DNA of 64,000 bases from Saccharicrinis sp963675435 (GTDB lineage Bacteria > Bacteroidota > Bacteroidia > Bacteroidales > Marinilabiliaceae): contig OY776216.1 of the NCBI GenBank assembly GCA_963675435.1, forward strand, positions 1,984,001 to 2,048,000. The letters are read 5' to 3'. Positions 35,696-45,310 of this stretch are shown here, one piece after another. The notes beneath the pieces are model-generated. The model was not told the origin of the DNA. It saw nothing but the letters and a program-made list of their open reading frames with translations, and made no database searches. Within the stretch, counting starts at the first letter, position 1. Each line of letters begins with the position of its first letter. Both the position numbers and the translations under genes were made by a program.

Positions 35696-37396
35696 ATGAA
35701 GAAATATAATATAAATAGATTTATAGTAGTCATTTTACTTATAGGCCTAACAGTGTCCTGTAAGGACTTTTTAGATCGACCAACAGAAGACTCATACACG
35801 ATAGATAGTTTTTATGAAAATGATGAACAGTTATATCAAGCTGTAAACACCATTTATAATTCTCCATGGTACGATTTTCAAAGAGGGTTTATGAAAATAG
35901 GTGAAACATTGTCGGGTAATATGATCTTTGGAATCGATGATAGTTATACCAATTTTACCCTGACTAATTCAGATACTGATATTGCAAATGCCTCAGCATC
36001 TCTTTGGTCGGTAAATGCATATTGTAACGGTGTGATTGAGAATGTTGATACGAAAACAGGTTCAGAAGTTACTCAGTATGCTAAAAATACCGTAAAAGGA
36101 GAGGCAATGGTGTGGAAGTCGATGGCTTACTTTTATTTGGTAAGATGCTTTGGAGCCGTGCCAATTATTTACAATAATGGTGAGATCATAGCAAATAATT
36201 CATCAACAACTTTAAAACGTAATAAAGTTGAAGATGTTTATCAATATATTGTTTATCTACTCAAGGATGCGATAGAATTATTACCCGAAGAAAATAAAAA
36301 AGGAAGAATTGACAAGTATAGTGCTTATGGTTTGTTGGCTAAGGTTTATCTAACAAAAGCAGGTTATGGTATGAACGGAACTCGTAGTGAAGAGGATTTG
36401 GCTCAGGCTGCTAAGTATGCTAAGATAGTAATTGATGAAAGTGGTCGTGTACTTATGCCTAATTATGAAGATATTTTTCAATTAAAAAATAATTTTTCTG
36501 ACGAGAGTTTAATTGCATGGCATTGGACAGTTGGTTCGCAGTGGACCAGTCAAAACTCTTTACAATCAGACTTGTCAATGGGTAATTTTTCTGATGCCGT
36601 TCAATCTTGGGGAAACTGGGTGTACCCAACAATAGATTTACAAACAGCTTATAATGAAACAGCAAGTAGTTTAATTAGAAATAACAGAGACACCCGACGT
36701 AAGGCAACGATGATGATGGTTGGTGACCATTATGATTATTTCTGGGTTGAGAATGGTGGATTCGATTACAACTGGGATAATGCTTCAGATGGAACTTATG
36801 GTGGAGCAATTACTTTTAGTAGTGGATCTGGTTCTAATTGTGCAAAACATATTGTAGGTCGTTTGGCTGATGCTGAGGCTCAGGTGCCTGGAGCTACTTT
36901 AGATAGAATGAGTACGCCATTAAGTACACATATTCTTCGTCTGGCTGATGTATATTTAGTTTATGCAGAGGCTGTATTAGGTAACAATAGCTCAACATCA
37001 GATGCCGGCGCTTTAGCTGCATACAATGCAGTTCGCGAAAGAGCTTTACATAGTTATTATGAGCCTGCAACAAGTATTACATTTCATGATATTGACAAAG
37101 AACGTCGTTTAGAATTGGCCTTAGAAGGCGACAGATGGTATGACATTGTACGATTACATTATTATAAACCAGAAGAAGCTAAAGCGATGATTGCAGCTCA
37201 GGAAAGAGGTTACTGGCAAGGATTAGATGATTTTTATGAAAAAGATGATGCTTCTAATTTGGAAATTTTTACTCATAAAGTAACAGGTCTGTCAGATGAT
37301 GACTTTACCATTCCATTCCCAGAAGTTGATTTATCACTAAATCCAGGATTAATGGATGAGCCGGTAGATTTTGATTTTAGTTCAATTGGTTATTAA
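35696..37396 (+). CDS. SusD/RagB-like surface lipoprotein (mannan PUL 2)
   Basis: The 566-residue protein has a lipoprotein signal ending GLTVSC followed by KDFLDRPTED, a classic SusD start. Other SusD marks are KGEAMVWKSMAYFYLVRCFG (~132-151) and the C-terminal ERRLELALEGDRWYDIVR. It forms the substrate-binding lid over the adjacent SusC. The spacing of 12 bp implies co-transcription and tight pairing. Confidence 0.97.
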   Translation: MKKYNINRFIVVILLIGLTVSCKDFLDRPTEDSYTIDSFYENDEQLYQAVNTIYNSPWYDFQRGFMKIGETLSGNMIFGIDDSYTNFTLTNSDTDIANASASLWSVNAYCNGVIENVDTKTGSEVTQYAKNTVKGEAMVWKSMAYFYLVRCFGAVPIIYNNGEIIANNSSTTLKRNKVEDVYQYIVYLLKDAIELLPEENKKGRIDKYSAYGLLAKVYLTKAGYGMNGTRSEEDLAQAAKYAKIVIDESGRVLMPNYEDIFQLKNNFSDESLIAWHWTVGSQWTSQNSLQSDLSMGNFSDAVQSWGNWVYPTIDLQTAYNETASSLIRNNRDTRRKATMMMVGDHYDYFWVENGGFDYNWDNASDGTYGGAITFSSGSGSNCAKHIVGRLADAEAQVPGATLDRMSTPLSTHILRLADVYLVYAEAVLGNNSSTSDAGALAAYNAVRERALHSYYEPATSITFHDIDKERRLELALEGDRWYDIVRLHYYKPEEAKAMIAAQERGYWQGLDDFYEKDDASNLEIFTHKVTGLSDDDFTIPFPEVDLSLNPGLMDEPVDFDFSSIGY

Positions 37397-37459
37397 TTTC
37401 TTAATAGCGTTCTGTTTAACAGACTCAATATAATTATTGTTGGGTGACTTAAAGAACGG

Positions 37460-38749
37460 ATGGAAATAAAAATGAAACAAATGAGAAAAAATAATATAAC
37501 AAGCATATTCGCATCACTTTTTATTATGTCAGTATTCTCTGTCGGCATAATGTTTCAATCGTGTGAAGAATATCCTAATGAATATGAAGCTACAGGAGGT
37601 GTTCCTACTGTAGAGTATATAAGAGTTTCTGATCCTGATAAGGCCGACTCTCTTATTGTTAGTGCCTCCTTGGATCAAACTATTGTTTTGATTGGTGAAA
37701 ATTTAAAGAGTATTAAGGAATTATGGTTTAACGATATCAAGGCTGATCTGAATACCAGTTTTATGACTTCGGAAGCTTTGTTTGTTACTATTCCAAATCA
37801 AATTCCACAAGATGTAACCGATAAAATTTATATGAAAGCAGGTAATGAAACTGTTGAATATGATTTTAATGTTGTGGTACCACCACCTGCTCTTCGGTCT
37901 ATGTTATGTGAATTTGTGGCTGATGGAGATGAAGCTGTGATAAAAGGAAATTATCTGATTGATGATCCTAACGTTCCTCTACAGGTTTTCTTTCCTGGAA
38001 ATATTGAGGGTGAAGTGGTAAGTGTTAGTGATGATTATGATGAGGTTACTGTTATTGTACCAGAAGGTACAGGTGTAGGGCCGGTTACAGTTAAAAGTAT
38101 CTATGGATCAAGTCGTTCTACATTCTATTTTAGAGATGATAGGAATTATATTTTAGATTGGGACAATTTAGATGCTGCAGGTGGCTGGAGATCCGGAGTG
38201 ATTGCTAACTCAGATCCGGCAGGTATTAATGGTAATTATGTTCGTTTTTATGGCGAAATGCCAGGGAAGGCTGGCGATCTATGGGATGAAGATAAGTTTG
38301 CATTTAACCTTTGGAACCAGTCGAATGGTAGAAGTGATGCTCCTTTTTACGATGGAGATTTAAGTGAAGCAGCTATAAAGTTTGAAGTTAATATTCCGGA
38401 GACATGGAGTGCAGCTTCTTTACAAATGATTTTTACGCCTTATTCTGTATCAGGAAGTAATGAGTATGTGGCAAATGATGACCCTACTAAAACATATTTA
38501 AGTAAAGATTTTCCTCGTGGATTATGGATGCCTTGGGAAAGTTCTGGTAGCTACATGACAGATGGCTGGACAACAGTAACCATTCCATTGAGTGAATTTG
38601 TATACGATAAAGATGGTAAGGCATCTGAGGCTACTTTAACTACTGATTATCTGGGAGGTCTTACATTCTTTGTATATCATGGAGGAGTTGATGGTACAGA
38701 TTGTACAGTTCATATGTGTATTGATAATATCAGAATTGTTCCATTGTAG
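37460..38749 (+). CDS. Surface glycan-binding lipoprotein with TIG-like domains (PUL 2)
   Basis: The 429-residue protein has a lipoprotein signal (IMFQSC followed by EEYPNEYE). Two Ig-like/TIG segments (~45-135 and ~137-225) precede a C-terminal beta-sandwich (~230-429) rich in Trp and Tyr, ending CIDNIRIVPL. This is the layout of SGBP proteins from glucan and mannan loci: spacer Ig domains and a distal glycan-binding domain. It follows susD at 63 bp. It most likely holds mannan at the cell surface. Alternative starts lie at the Met codons 5 and 8. Confidence 0.8.
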   Translation: MEIKMKQMRKNNITSIFASLFIMSVFSVGIMFQSCEEYPNEYEATGGVPTVEYIRVSDPDKADSLIVSASLDQTIVLIGENLKSIKELWFNDIKADLNTSFMTSEALFVTIPNQIPQDVTDKIYMKAGNETVEYDFNVVVPPPALRSMLCEFVADGDEAVIKGNYLIDDPNVPLQVFFPGNIEGEVVSVSDDYDEVTVIVPEGTGVGPVTVKSIYGSSRSTFYFRDDRNYILDWDNLDAAGGWRSGVIANSDPAGINGNYVRFYGEMPGKAGDLWDEDKFAFNLWNQSNGRSDAPFYDGDLSEAAIKFEVNIPETWSAASLQMIFTPYSVSGSNEYVANDDPTKTYLSKDFPRGLWMPWESSGSYMTDGWTTVTIPLSEFVYDKDGKASEATLTTDYLGGLTFFVYHGGVDGTDCTVHMCIDNIRIVPL

Positions 38750-38770
38750 TAATCCTTAGTAAAATATATT

Positions 38771-41056
38771 ATGAAGCAAGTAAAATATATAAATAAAATT
38801 GAGTCTGCTATCCTTGTATTTTTTATAGGATTATTTGGACTGACACTTACCCTTACATCGTGTGAGGATGACGATGATGGAGTAAGTAGTAAAACCGAGT
38901 TGTTAAGTTATGGACCTATGCCTATTCAGCGTGGAGCTGAATTAAGGTTTATAGGTAACAATTTAAATGATATTACTTCTATTGTTATTCCTGATGGAAT
39001 TGAATTAACCAGTGCTGATTTTACTGAGCATACAGCAAAAAGTATTAAGTTAATTGTACCTCAGGATGCAACAGAAGGTTATTTAGAATTAAACTATTCA
39101 GAAGGATCGATTACAACTAAAACACCAATTGGTTTTAGCGAACCCATTTCAATGGATGCTTTTGCCGCAGCAAGTGTTAAACCTGGTACTGAATTAACAT
39201 TAACAGGAGATTACTTAAACAGGGTGGCTGAATTTATTTTTACGGATAGGGTTGTTGTTGATAGTGCAGATTTTGTCAGTAAATCTCGTAAAGAGATAAA
39301 GTTGATTGTACCTGCAGAAGCACAAACAGGTAAAATAGCATTATCAAATGGAGCTGAAGACCCTATTATTATTTATTCTGAAGAAGAATTGGGTATTGTA
39401 ATTCCTGTTGTTTCTGAAGTTACACCAACCCCTGTTAAGCCGGGTACAACGCTAACAATAGCAGGAACAGATCTTGATCTGGTAACGAGTCTTACTTTCG
39501 GCGGAAACGTTGAGGTAACTGAATTTGAGAGTCAAAGTGCTACAAGCATTGAGGTGATTGTACCAACCAATGCTACAAGCGGCAATGTGATATCTATGTT
39601 ACCTTCAGGTATTGAAATTGCAGTTGGCAACATTACGCTTGTTGAGCCAACCGCTGCGATAGAGGAAATACAAGATTCATATGGCATAGGTGAGGTGGTT
39701 GTAATTGCAGGAACAGATTTGGATTTGGTAACCAATGCTACATTTACCGGAGCAGAGGCTGCACCTGTAACACTAACAGATGGAAAAATTAATCTTGAAG
39801 TTACTGACGCTGCTCAAAGCGGTGCAATTACATTGACTACAGATAATGGCACAACAATTACAGTGGATGGTTTTGTAACCACTAAGCCGGTAGCTACTTT
39901 CCCTTCTGATGCTACTCCTTTAGATGAGCTAACTATTATATCAACATTAGGTAGCCGGGTAAGCTCAGTTATGTTTGGAGACCTTGAAGCTGAAGCAACT
40001 ACTACTGGTGACGGTTTTTCTGTAGTAGTTCCTCTTGAAGCTGAAACAGGAAGTGTTACCATAGTAATGGATAATGGAGAAATTGTTCCTGCAGGAAATA
40101 TCACTATTAATGCATTTACATTCTGTGCTGTTTCTGAATTTGCCTCAGATGCAACTACTATGGGAGATTTGTTGGAGTGCTCTGTTGTTAATGGTGGAAG
40201 TTTAACCAATGTGCTTCTTAATGGTGTAGAAACACCATACTTATTGGTTGGAACGGTTCTCTATGTTGGAGTTGGAAATGATGTTGGCGAGAACCAAATA
40301 ACCTTGGTATCTGGTACAACAAATGTTGATTATACCATTAAAGTAGAAGCGTCTGGTATTGTTGAAACCGTATTATACAATACTCCGGTTGAATTGGTTA
40401 ATTGGAGCGCAAATTATGAATTAAATGTTGATTTTTCTAGTGCTCCTGCTGATGCTTACGTGCGCATCCTATATACAAAGACCAATGATGCTCCGCAAAT
40501 GAAAGTATTTCACGGTCATTGGGGTAATGTTTATGATGGCTCAACTGATGAGAATCTAGCCATCCTGGCGTCTTCTGATTACATCGACCTGCCAGTTTCA
40601 TTGTTCCCATTCAGTGATTGGGGTTACTCAATTATTCTTCAAGGTGATGGTATGATTATTTCATCTATCTCTTGGGTAAAAGACTTCTCTCCACCAACAC
40701 CAATCTGGGAAGGTTCAGCTCAGGTTTCTGGCTGGAAGGAATCATTCACAGCCTTAACATGGGGAGGATATGATTTTAGTGGATTAGAGGTTGGTCAAAC
40801 CTTGTATGTATACTATACTGCTGATGCAGAAGCAACCATGCGTATTGGTAATGGTAATTGGGCTGCAATACCATCTACTGTTCCTATAGCCAAGGAATCA
40901 GGTGATGAAACAGATGAGGGTAATATTACTATTCCTGCTGGTACTTCGAGCATATCGTTTATGCTAACAGCCGATGATATAGCTACTATTCAAGAAGATG
41001 GAGGTCTGGGTGCATTTGGCGGTGATTTTATTGTTACTAAAGTAGCGCTCAAATAG
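38771..41056 (+). CDS. Multi-TIG surface glycan-binding lipoprotein (PUL 2)
   Basis: The 761-residue protein has a lipoprotein signal (LTLTSC) followed by EDDDDG. The region ~35-530 contains several successive IPT/TIG-like repeats; two of them share the phrase AGTDLDLVT (~230 and ~310), showing internal duplication. The C-terminal ~230 residues form Trp-rich beta modules (for example WSANYELNVDF and WGGYDFSGL) that probably bind glycan. The repeats would act as a long stalk projecting the binding module from the cell. It starts 21 bp after the previous gene. The function is inferred from architecture and context. Confidence 0.78.
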   Translation: MKQVKYINKIESAILVFFIGLFGLTLTLTSCEDDDDGVSSKTELLSYGPMPIQRGAELRFIGNNLNDITSIVIPDGIELTSADFTEHTAKSIKLIVPQDATEGYLELNYSEGSITTKTPIGFSEPISMDAFAAASVKPGTELTLTGDYLNRVAEFIFTDRVVVDSADFVSKSRKEIKLIVPAEAQTGKIALSNGAEDPIIIYSEEELGIVIPVVSEVTPTPVKPGTTLTIAGTDLDLVTSLTFGGNVEVTEFESQSATSIEVIVPTNATSGNVISMLPSGIEIAVGNITLVEPTAAIEEIQDSYGIGEVVVIAGTDLDLVTNATFTGAEAAPVTLTDGKINLEVTDAAQSGAITLTTDNGTTITVDGFVTTKPVATFPSDATPLDELTIISTLGSRVSSVMFGDLEAEATTTGDGFSVVVPLEAETGSVTIVMDNGEIVPAGNITINAFTFCAVSEFASDATTMGDLLECSVVNGGSLTNVLLNGVETPYLLVGTVLYVGVGNDVGENQITLVSGTTNVDYTIKVEASGIVETVLYNTPVELVNWSANYELNVDFSSAPADAYVRILYTKTNDAPQMKVFHGHWGNVYDGSTDENLAILASSDYIDLPVSLFPFSDWGYSIILQGDGMIISSISWVKDFSPPTPIWEGSAQVSGWKESFTALTWGGYDFSGLEVGQTLYVYYTADAEATMRIGNGNWAAIPSTVPIAKESGDETDEGNITIPAGTSSISFMLTADDIATIQEDGGLGAFGGDFIVTKVALK

Positions 41057-41484
41057 TCGGCTAGTAGTCATTGATCGACTGTAAATAGAGTTTAATAATA
41101 ATTGCGTATAAGGGCTGTTTTTTCCAGGAACAGTCCTTATTTCTAAATTCTATTTGAAAGAGCCTATAAATGATGAAACGGGCCTAATAAAATCTGCTTA
41201 TAAAGAGGGATTTCTATTTTACAGGCGATTTCCAAGTGGCATTAAAAAATAAAGCTGTAGTTTATAAATAACGTGGTTAAATGACCGTATTGTAGTTTTC
41301 AAGTATTAACTATTTTATTAGAAGTATGAAGCCTGAAGTAAATTATTTGTTAATGAGAATAAATATCATCGAACTTCTATCTTCCATCTTCAGACTCCCA
41401 GCCGCAAAGGGAAACTGAGGGACTAATAAAGCAATGTGATTAACAACGCAAATATAAACTTGAGCCAAAAATAATTATCAATAG
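41057..41484. other. Intergenic region between glycan-binding protein and first GH26
   Basis: This 428-bp stretch starts with a probable terminator (41110-41142). The rest is AT-rich with a GAAGTATGAAGCCTGAAGT-like sequence (about 41321-41340) facing an ACTTC...CTTCAGACTCC-like sequence (41371-41400), a loose inverted repeat of the kind dispersed between Bacteroidota genes. A secondary promoter for the enzyme genes may lie here; none was identified. No gene was found. Confidence 0.55.
41110..41142 (+). terminator. Probable terminator or attenuator between binding proteins and enzymes
   Basis: The stem AAGGGCTGTT / AACAGTCCTT, with a single G-T pair, is followed by a short T-rich stretch. It may reduce transcription from the susCD part into the enzyme genes. 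Confidence 0.7.
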
Positions 41485-42894
41485 ATGAAAAGCTTATTAA
41501 TCATTTTTTTACCGGTGGTAATTCATTTTTTGTGTGGTTGTTCTGATGATAATAATGGTGTTCAAGAAGAGGAATTGAATCCACCAGTATTAGTAAGCTC
41601 AACACCATCTGATGGTGCAGTGGATATTGCCAAAGGAAATATTACAATCACATTAACTTTTGATCAAAATATTAGTTCACCTTCCTCAACACATTCATTT
41701 GTTTCTATAGGTAATGCAAGAGTTGACCATATTGTTGCCAATTTAAAAGAACTTAAAATTGAGGTTTCTGGATTACAGGAATCCAGTACTTATGAGTTAG
41801 TAATTCCCAAAGGTGTGGTTATTGGACCAACAAAGGTTGAAGCATCTGAAATAAGATTAAGTTTTTCAACAAAAGAAGCTGTACAATTAAATATTACCAG
41901 TTCATTGGTTACTGAAAACCCAATACCTCAAGCCCAAAATGTATACAACTTTTTACTGGATAATTATGGAGAAAAGATTCTTTCTTCCACTATGGCCAAT
42001 GTAAGTTGGAATATCAATGAAGCTGAATGGGTAAAGCATCATACTGGGAAATACCCTTCCATTAATACTTTTGATTATATTCATTTACCAGCTTCACCAG
42101 CAGACTGGATTGATTATTCTGATATAACGGTAGTCGAAGATTGGTGGAATAGTAATGGCATTGTGAGTGCTGGATGGCATTGGATTGTGCCTCGTTATGA
42201 AGGAGATACAGATGTGAATAACTATACCTATAAACCTTCTGAAACAACATTTAAGGCCTCTAATGCCCTGGTTGAGGGAACTTGGGAGAATGATATATTA
42301 AAAGCTGATCTTGAAGAATTAGCAGATTATCTTTTATTGTTGCAGAATAAAAACATCCCTCTAATCTGGAGACCATTACATGAGGCAGCAGGTAATATTT
42401 ATGAATATAACGCTGGAACAGCATGGTTTTGGTGGGGTTATGATGGAGCAGAAGTATATAAAAATATTTGGATTTATATGTTTAATTACTTTAAAGATAA
42501 AGGTGTAAATAACCTGATATGGGTTTGGACTACACAAACTGGAGATCAAGAGTTTTATCCCGGGGATGCGTATGTTGATATTATTGGAAGGGATATTTAT
42601 GGAGAGGGTAGCGGATCAATAATTGCTGAGGAATTTGATGCAATTCAGGAGGCTTACCCAAATAAAATGATCACCTTAAGTGAATGTGGTACCGTTGCAC
42701 AAATTAGTGATCAATGGACAAATGGTTCAAGGTGGAGCTATTTTATGCCTTGGTACGATTATGACAGAACTTTACATACTTCGGGTAGTGAGTTTGAAAA
42801 AACAGAGCATGGTCATGCTCCGGCTGCATGGTGGATTGATGCAATGAGTCAGAATTATGTGATTACACGTGATGAAATGCCGGATTTAAAATAA
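41485..42894 (+). CDS. GH26 beta-mannanase, lipoprotein with N-terminal Ig-like domain (PUL 2)
   Basis: The 469-residue protein has a lipoprotein signal (IHFLCGC), an Ig-like domain (~30-125, PVLVSSTPSDGAVDI) and a GH26 barrel (~135-465). The acid/base is Glu300 in WRPLHEAAGN and the nucleophile is Glu400 in MITLSECGT. GH26 enzymes are retaining endo- or exo-beta-1,4-mannanases. The extra domain and lipid anchor suggest a cell-surface enzyme making the first backbone cuts, an inference. It is the first enzyme of the plus-strand catalytic cluster. Confidence 0.93.
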   Translation: MKSLLIIFLPVVIHFLCGCSDDNNGVQEEELNPPVLVSSTPSDGAVDIAKGNITITLTFDQNISSPSSTHSFVSIGNARVDHIVANLKELKIEVSGLQESSTYELVIPKGVVIGPTKVEASEIRLSFSTKEAVQLNITSSLVTENPIPQAQNVYNFLLDNYGEKILSSTMANVSWNINEAEWVKHHTGKYPSINTFDYIHLPASPADWIDYSDITVVEDWWNSNGIVSAGWHWIVPRYEGDTDVNNYTYKPSETTFKASNALVEGTWENDILKADLEELADYLLLLQNKNIPLIWRPLHEAAGNIYEYNAGTAWFWWGYDGAEVYKNIWIYMFNYFKDKGVNNLIWVWTTQTGDQEFYPGDAYVDIIGRDIYGEGSGSIIAEEFDAIQEAYPNKMITLSECGTVAQISDQWTNGSRWSYFMPWYDYDRTLHTSGSEFEKTEHGHAPAAWWIDAMSQNYVITRDEMPDLK

Positions 42895-42936
42895 AAAATA
42901 AACAACTAGTATCTACAATACACAACAAAATAAACA

Positions 42937-44025
42937 ATGAAGAACAAGTTTGTAATATTTTCTCTGGTCGCAGGAATGTTAATGGGTTGTAATTCTCAAA
43001 ATAAAGAAATGAATGCTTCAATATCTTTATATGAAACGCTGAAAGCAACCCAGCAAAAAGGAATTTTGTTGGGGCATCAGGATGATTTGGCCTACGGACA
43101 GCATTGGAAATATGTGGATGGTGAATCGGATGTAAAACGAGTTTCTGGTGATTATCCTGCAGTTTTTGGATGGGATTTAGGAGGTTTGGAAAGAGGTGAT
43201 GCAGTAAATCTGGATTCTGTTCCTTTTGATGTAATGCGAAAGCTGGTTGCTAAGGCCGACTTGATGGGCGGTATTAATACATTTAGCTGGCATCCATACG
43301 CTGTTGTAACAGGACAAAACTCATGGTATACAGATACGACTGTAGTTCGGTATATTTTACCCAATGGTGATTTTCATAGTGAATTTGTAAAAGAGCTTGA
43401 TTTGATAGCCGATTTTTTACTGTCATTAAAGGATGCTGCGGGAAATCCTATTGAGTTTGTTTTTCGTCCGTGGCACGAGATGAATGGTGATTGGTTTTGG
43501 TGGGGGAGTAAAACAACTACACCAGAAGAATATAAGCAACTTTTTAGATTCACGGTTAACTACCTGAAAAACAAAAAAGGGCTCTCTAATATGCTGATCT
43601 GTTATTCACCTAATGGAGGTTTTAAATCTAAAGATGAATATATGGTTTGGTATCCTGGTGATGATATAGTGGACATGCTAGGTGTTGATATTTATGAATG
43701 GCCTGGTATGGAAAATTGGGTTGAAAATACGCAACAAGACCTGAATGTGATGATTGAGGTTGCCAAAGAAAAAAATAAACTGGCTGCATTTACAGAAACA
43801 GGTTGTGAAAATATTCCGGATTCAACATGGTTCACTCAAAAGCTATATAAGGCAATGGAACCAGATAGTATTTCAAAGAATATTAGCTATGTACTACTAT
43901 GGAGAAATGATCCCAAAAAACATCATTTCTTTTCTTATGACGGGCATCCTTCAGAAGCTGATGCAAAGCAGTTTTCATCTAAGCCGGACATTTGGTTATT
44001 ACAAAATTTTATTGGAAATAAGTAA
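42937..44025 (+). CDS. GH26 beta-mannanase, compact lipoprotein (PUL 2)
   Basis: The 362-residue protein has a lipoprotein signal (GMLMGC) and a single GH26 barrel. The acid/base is Glu181 in FRPWHEMNGDWFWWG and the nucleophile is Glu287 in AAFTETGC. It resembles the ManA type of GH26 that releases mannobiose in Bacteroides fragilis mannan metabolism. It starts 42 bp after the first GH26. It is probably the periplasmic enzyme that supplies mannobiose to the downstream symporter, epimerase and phosphorylase. Confidence 0.94.
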   Translation: MKNKFVIFSLVAGMLMGCNSQNKEMNASISLYETLKATQQKGILLGHQDDLAYGQHWKYVDGESDVKRVSGDYPAVFGWDLGGLERGDAVNLDSVPFDVMRKLVAKADLMGGINTFSWHPYAVVTGQNSWYTDTTVVRYILPNGDFHSEFVKELDLIADFLLSLKDAAGNPIEFVFRPWHEMNGDWFWWGSKTTTPEEYKQLFRFTVNYLKNKKGLSNMLICYSPNGGFKSKDEYMVWYPGDDIVDMLGVDIYEWPGMENWVENTQQDLNVMIEVAKEKNKLAAFTETGCENIPDSTWFTQKLYKAMEPDSISKNISYVLLWRNDPKKHHFFSYDGHPSEADAKQFSSKPDIWLLQNFIGNK

Positions 44026-44138
44026 ATGATAACAAGATAAGGGAGTCTCTTTAATAGAAAATAATCTGATAAGTTTAATGTTTTTGAGATGACCATAACA
44101 AACAACCACCCCCATAATAATACATAAAAGAGAATTCA

Positions 44139-45308
44139 ATGTCGATTAAGTTATTTGAAGAAAGAAAATTGAGGATTGAAAAAGAGCATGAAACACTTTT
44201 GTCCAAAACGAATGAGGAGTTGTTTAGTACAAATGGAGTTTTTAATAGATATAAAAATCCGGTTCTCACAAGGGATCATGTACCTTTAAAATGGAGATTT
44301 GACTATAATCCCGATACAAATCCATATTTTATGGAACGCATAGGTTTTAATGCAACTATGAATTCAGGAGCCATAAAGCTTAATGGTAAATATTTATTGG
44401 TAGTAAGAACAGAAGGTAATGATCGTAAATCCTTTTTTGCTGTGGCCGAGAGTCCTAACGGAATAGATAATTTTCGTTTTTGGGAACGCCCACTTACTAT
44501 GCCTGAAACGGATGATCCTGATATAAACGTGTATGATATGCGATTAACACAACATGATGATGGTTATATCTATGGTGTATTTTGTTCTGAACGTAAAGAT
44601 CCAGATGCTCCGGTTGGAGATACAAGTTTAGCTGTGGCAGCAGCTGGCATAGCTCGTACTAATGATTTAGTAAGCTGGGAACGATTGGATGATTTAAAAA
44701 GTCATGCGGGACAGCAACGTAATGCAGTTTTGTTTCCTCATTTTATTGATGGTAAATATGCCTTTTATACACGCCCTCAGGATGGATTTATTGATACAGG
44801 TTCAGGTGGTGGTATTGGTTTTGGATTGTCCGAAACCATTGAACATGCCGAAGTTGTAGATGAAATTATTGTTGATCCCAAAGTATATCATACTATTTAT
44901 GAAGTAAAAAATGGTTTAGGTCCTGCACCTATCAAAACAGATAAAGGTTGGCTACAGTTAGCACATGGTGTTCGCAACACGGCAGCAGGATTAAGATATA
45001 CACTTTATATGTTTATGACCGATCTGGAAAAGCCTTGGAAAGTAACTTATAAACCCGCAGGACATTTTATGGTCCCGTTGAAAGAGGAACGTGTTGGAGA
45101 TGTATCAAATGTACTTTTTGCCAATGGATGGATTGTTGATGATGACGGAAAAGTATATATTTATTACGCTTCTTCAGATACCAGAATGCATGTGGCAACT
45201 TCAACAATAAATCAACTCGTTGATTATTGCATTAATACGCCGCCCGATGAATTCAGGTCAGCTGCTTCTGTAAATAGAATTAATAATTTAATAGATAAAA
45301 ATAATTAA
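44139..45308 (+). CDS. GH130 4-O-beta-D-mannosyl-D-glucose phosphorylase (PUL 2)
   Basis: The 389-residue protein has no signal peptide and is cytoplasmic. Length and sequence fit GH130 subfamily 1, the mannosylglucose phosphorylases: FFAVAESPNGIDNF, then DDPDINVYDMRLT with the likely proton donor Asp133. It converts mannosyl-glucose plus phosphate into alpha-mannose-1-phosphate and glucose. The epimerase that makes its substrate begins 2 bp after its stop codon, a pairing known from Bacteroides mannan catabolism, which strongly supports the call. Confidence 0.94.
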   Translation: MSIKLFEERKLRIEKEHETLLSKTNEELFSTNGVFNRYKNPVLTRDHVPLKWRFDYNPDTNPYFMERIGFNATMNSGAIKLNGKYLLVVRTEGNDRKSFFAVAESPNGIDNFRFWERPLTMPETDDPDINVYDMRLTQHDDGYIYGVFCSERKDPDAPVGDTSLAVAAAGIARTNDLVSWERLDDLKSHAGQQRNAVLFPHFIDGKYAFYTRPQDGFIDTGSGGGIGFGLSETIEHAEVVDEIIVDPKVYHTIYEVKNGLGPAPIKTDKGWLQLAHGVRNTAAGLRYTLYMFMTDLEKPWKVTYKPAGHFMVPLKEERVGDVSNVLFANGWIVDDDGKVYIYYASSDTRMHVATSTINQLVDYCINTPPDEFRSAASVNRINNLIDKNN

Positions 45309-45310
45309 GA

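Noticed and set aside
39814..40209. 131-codon open frame on the minus strand
   Set aside because: It is antisense to the multi-TIG gene and reflects its Thr/Val-rich repeats.
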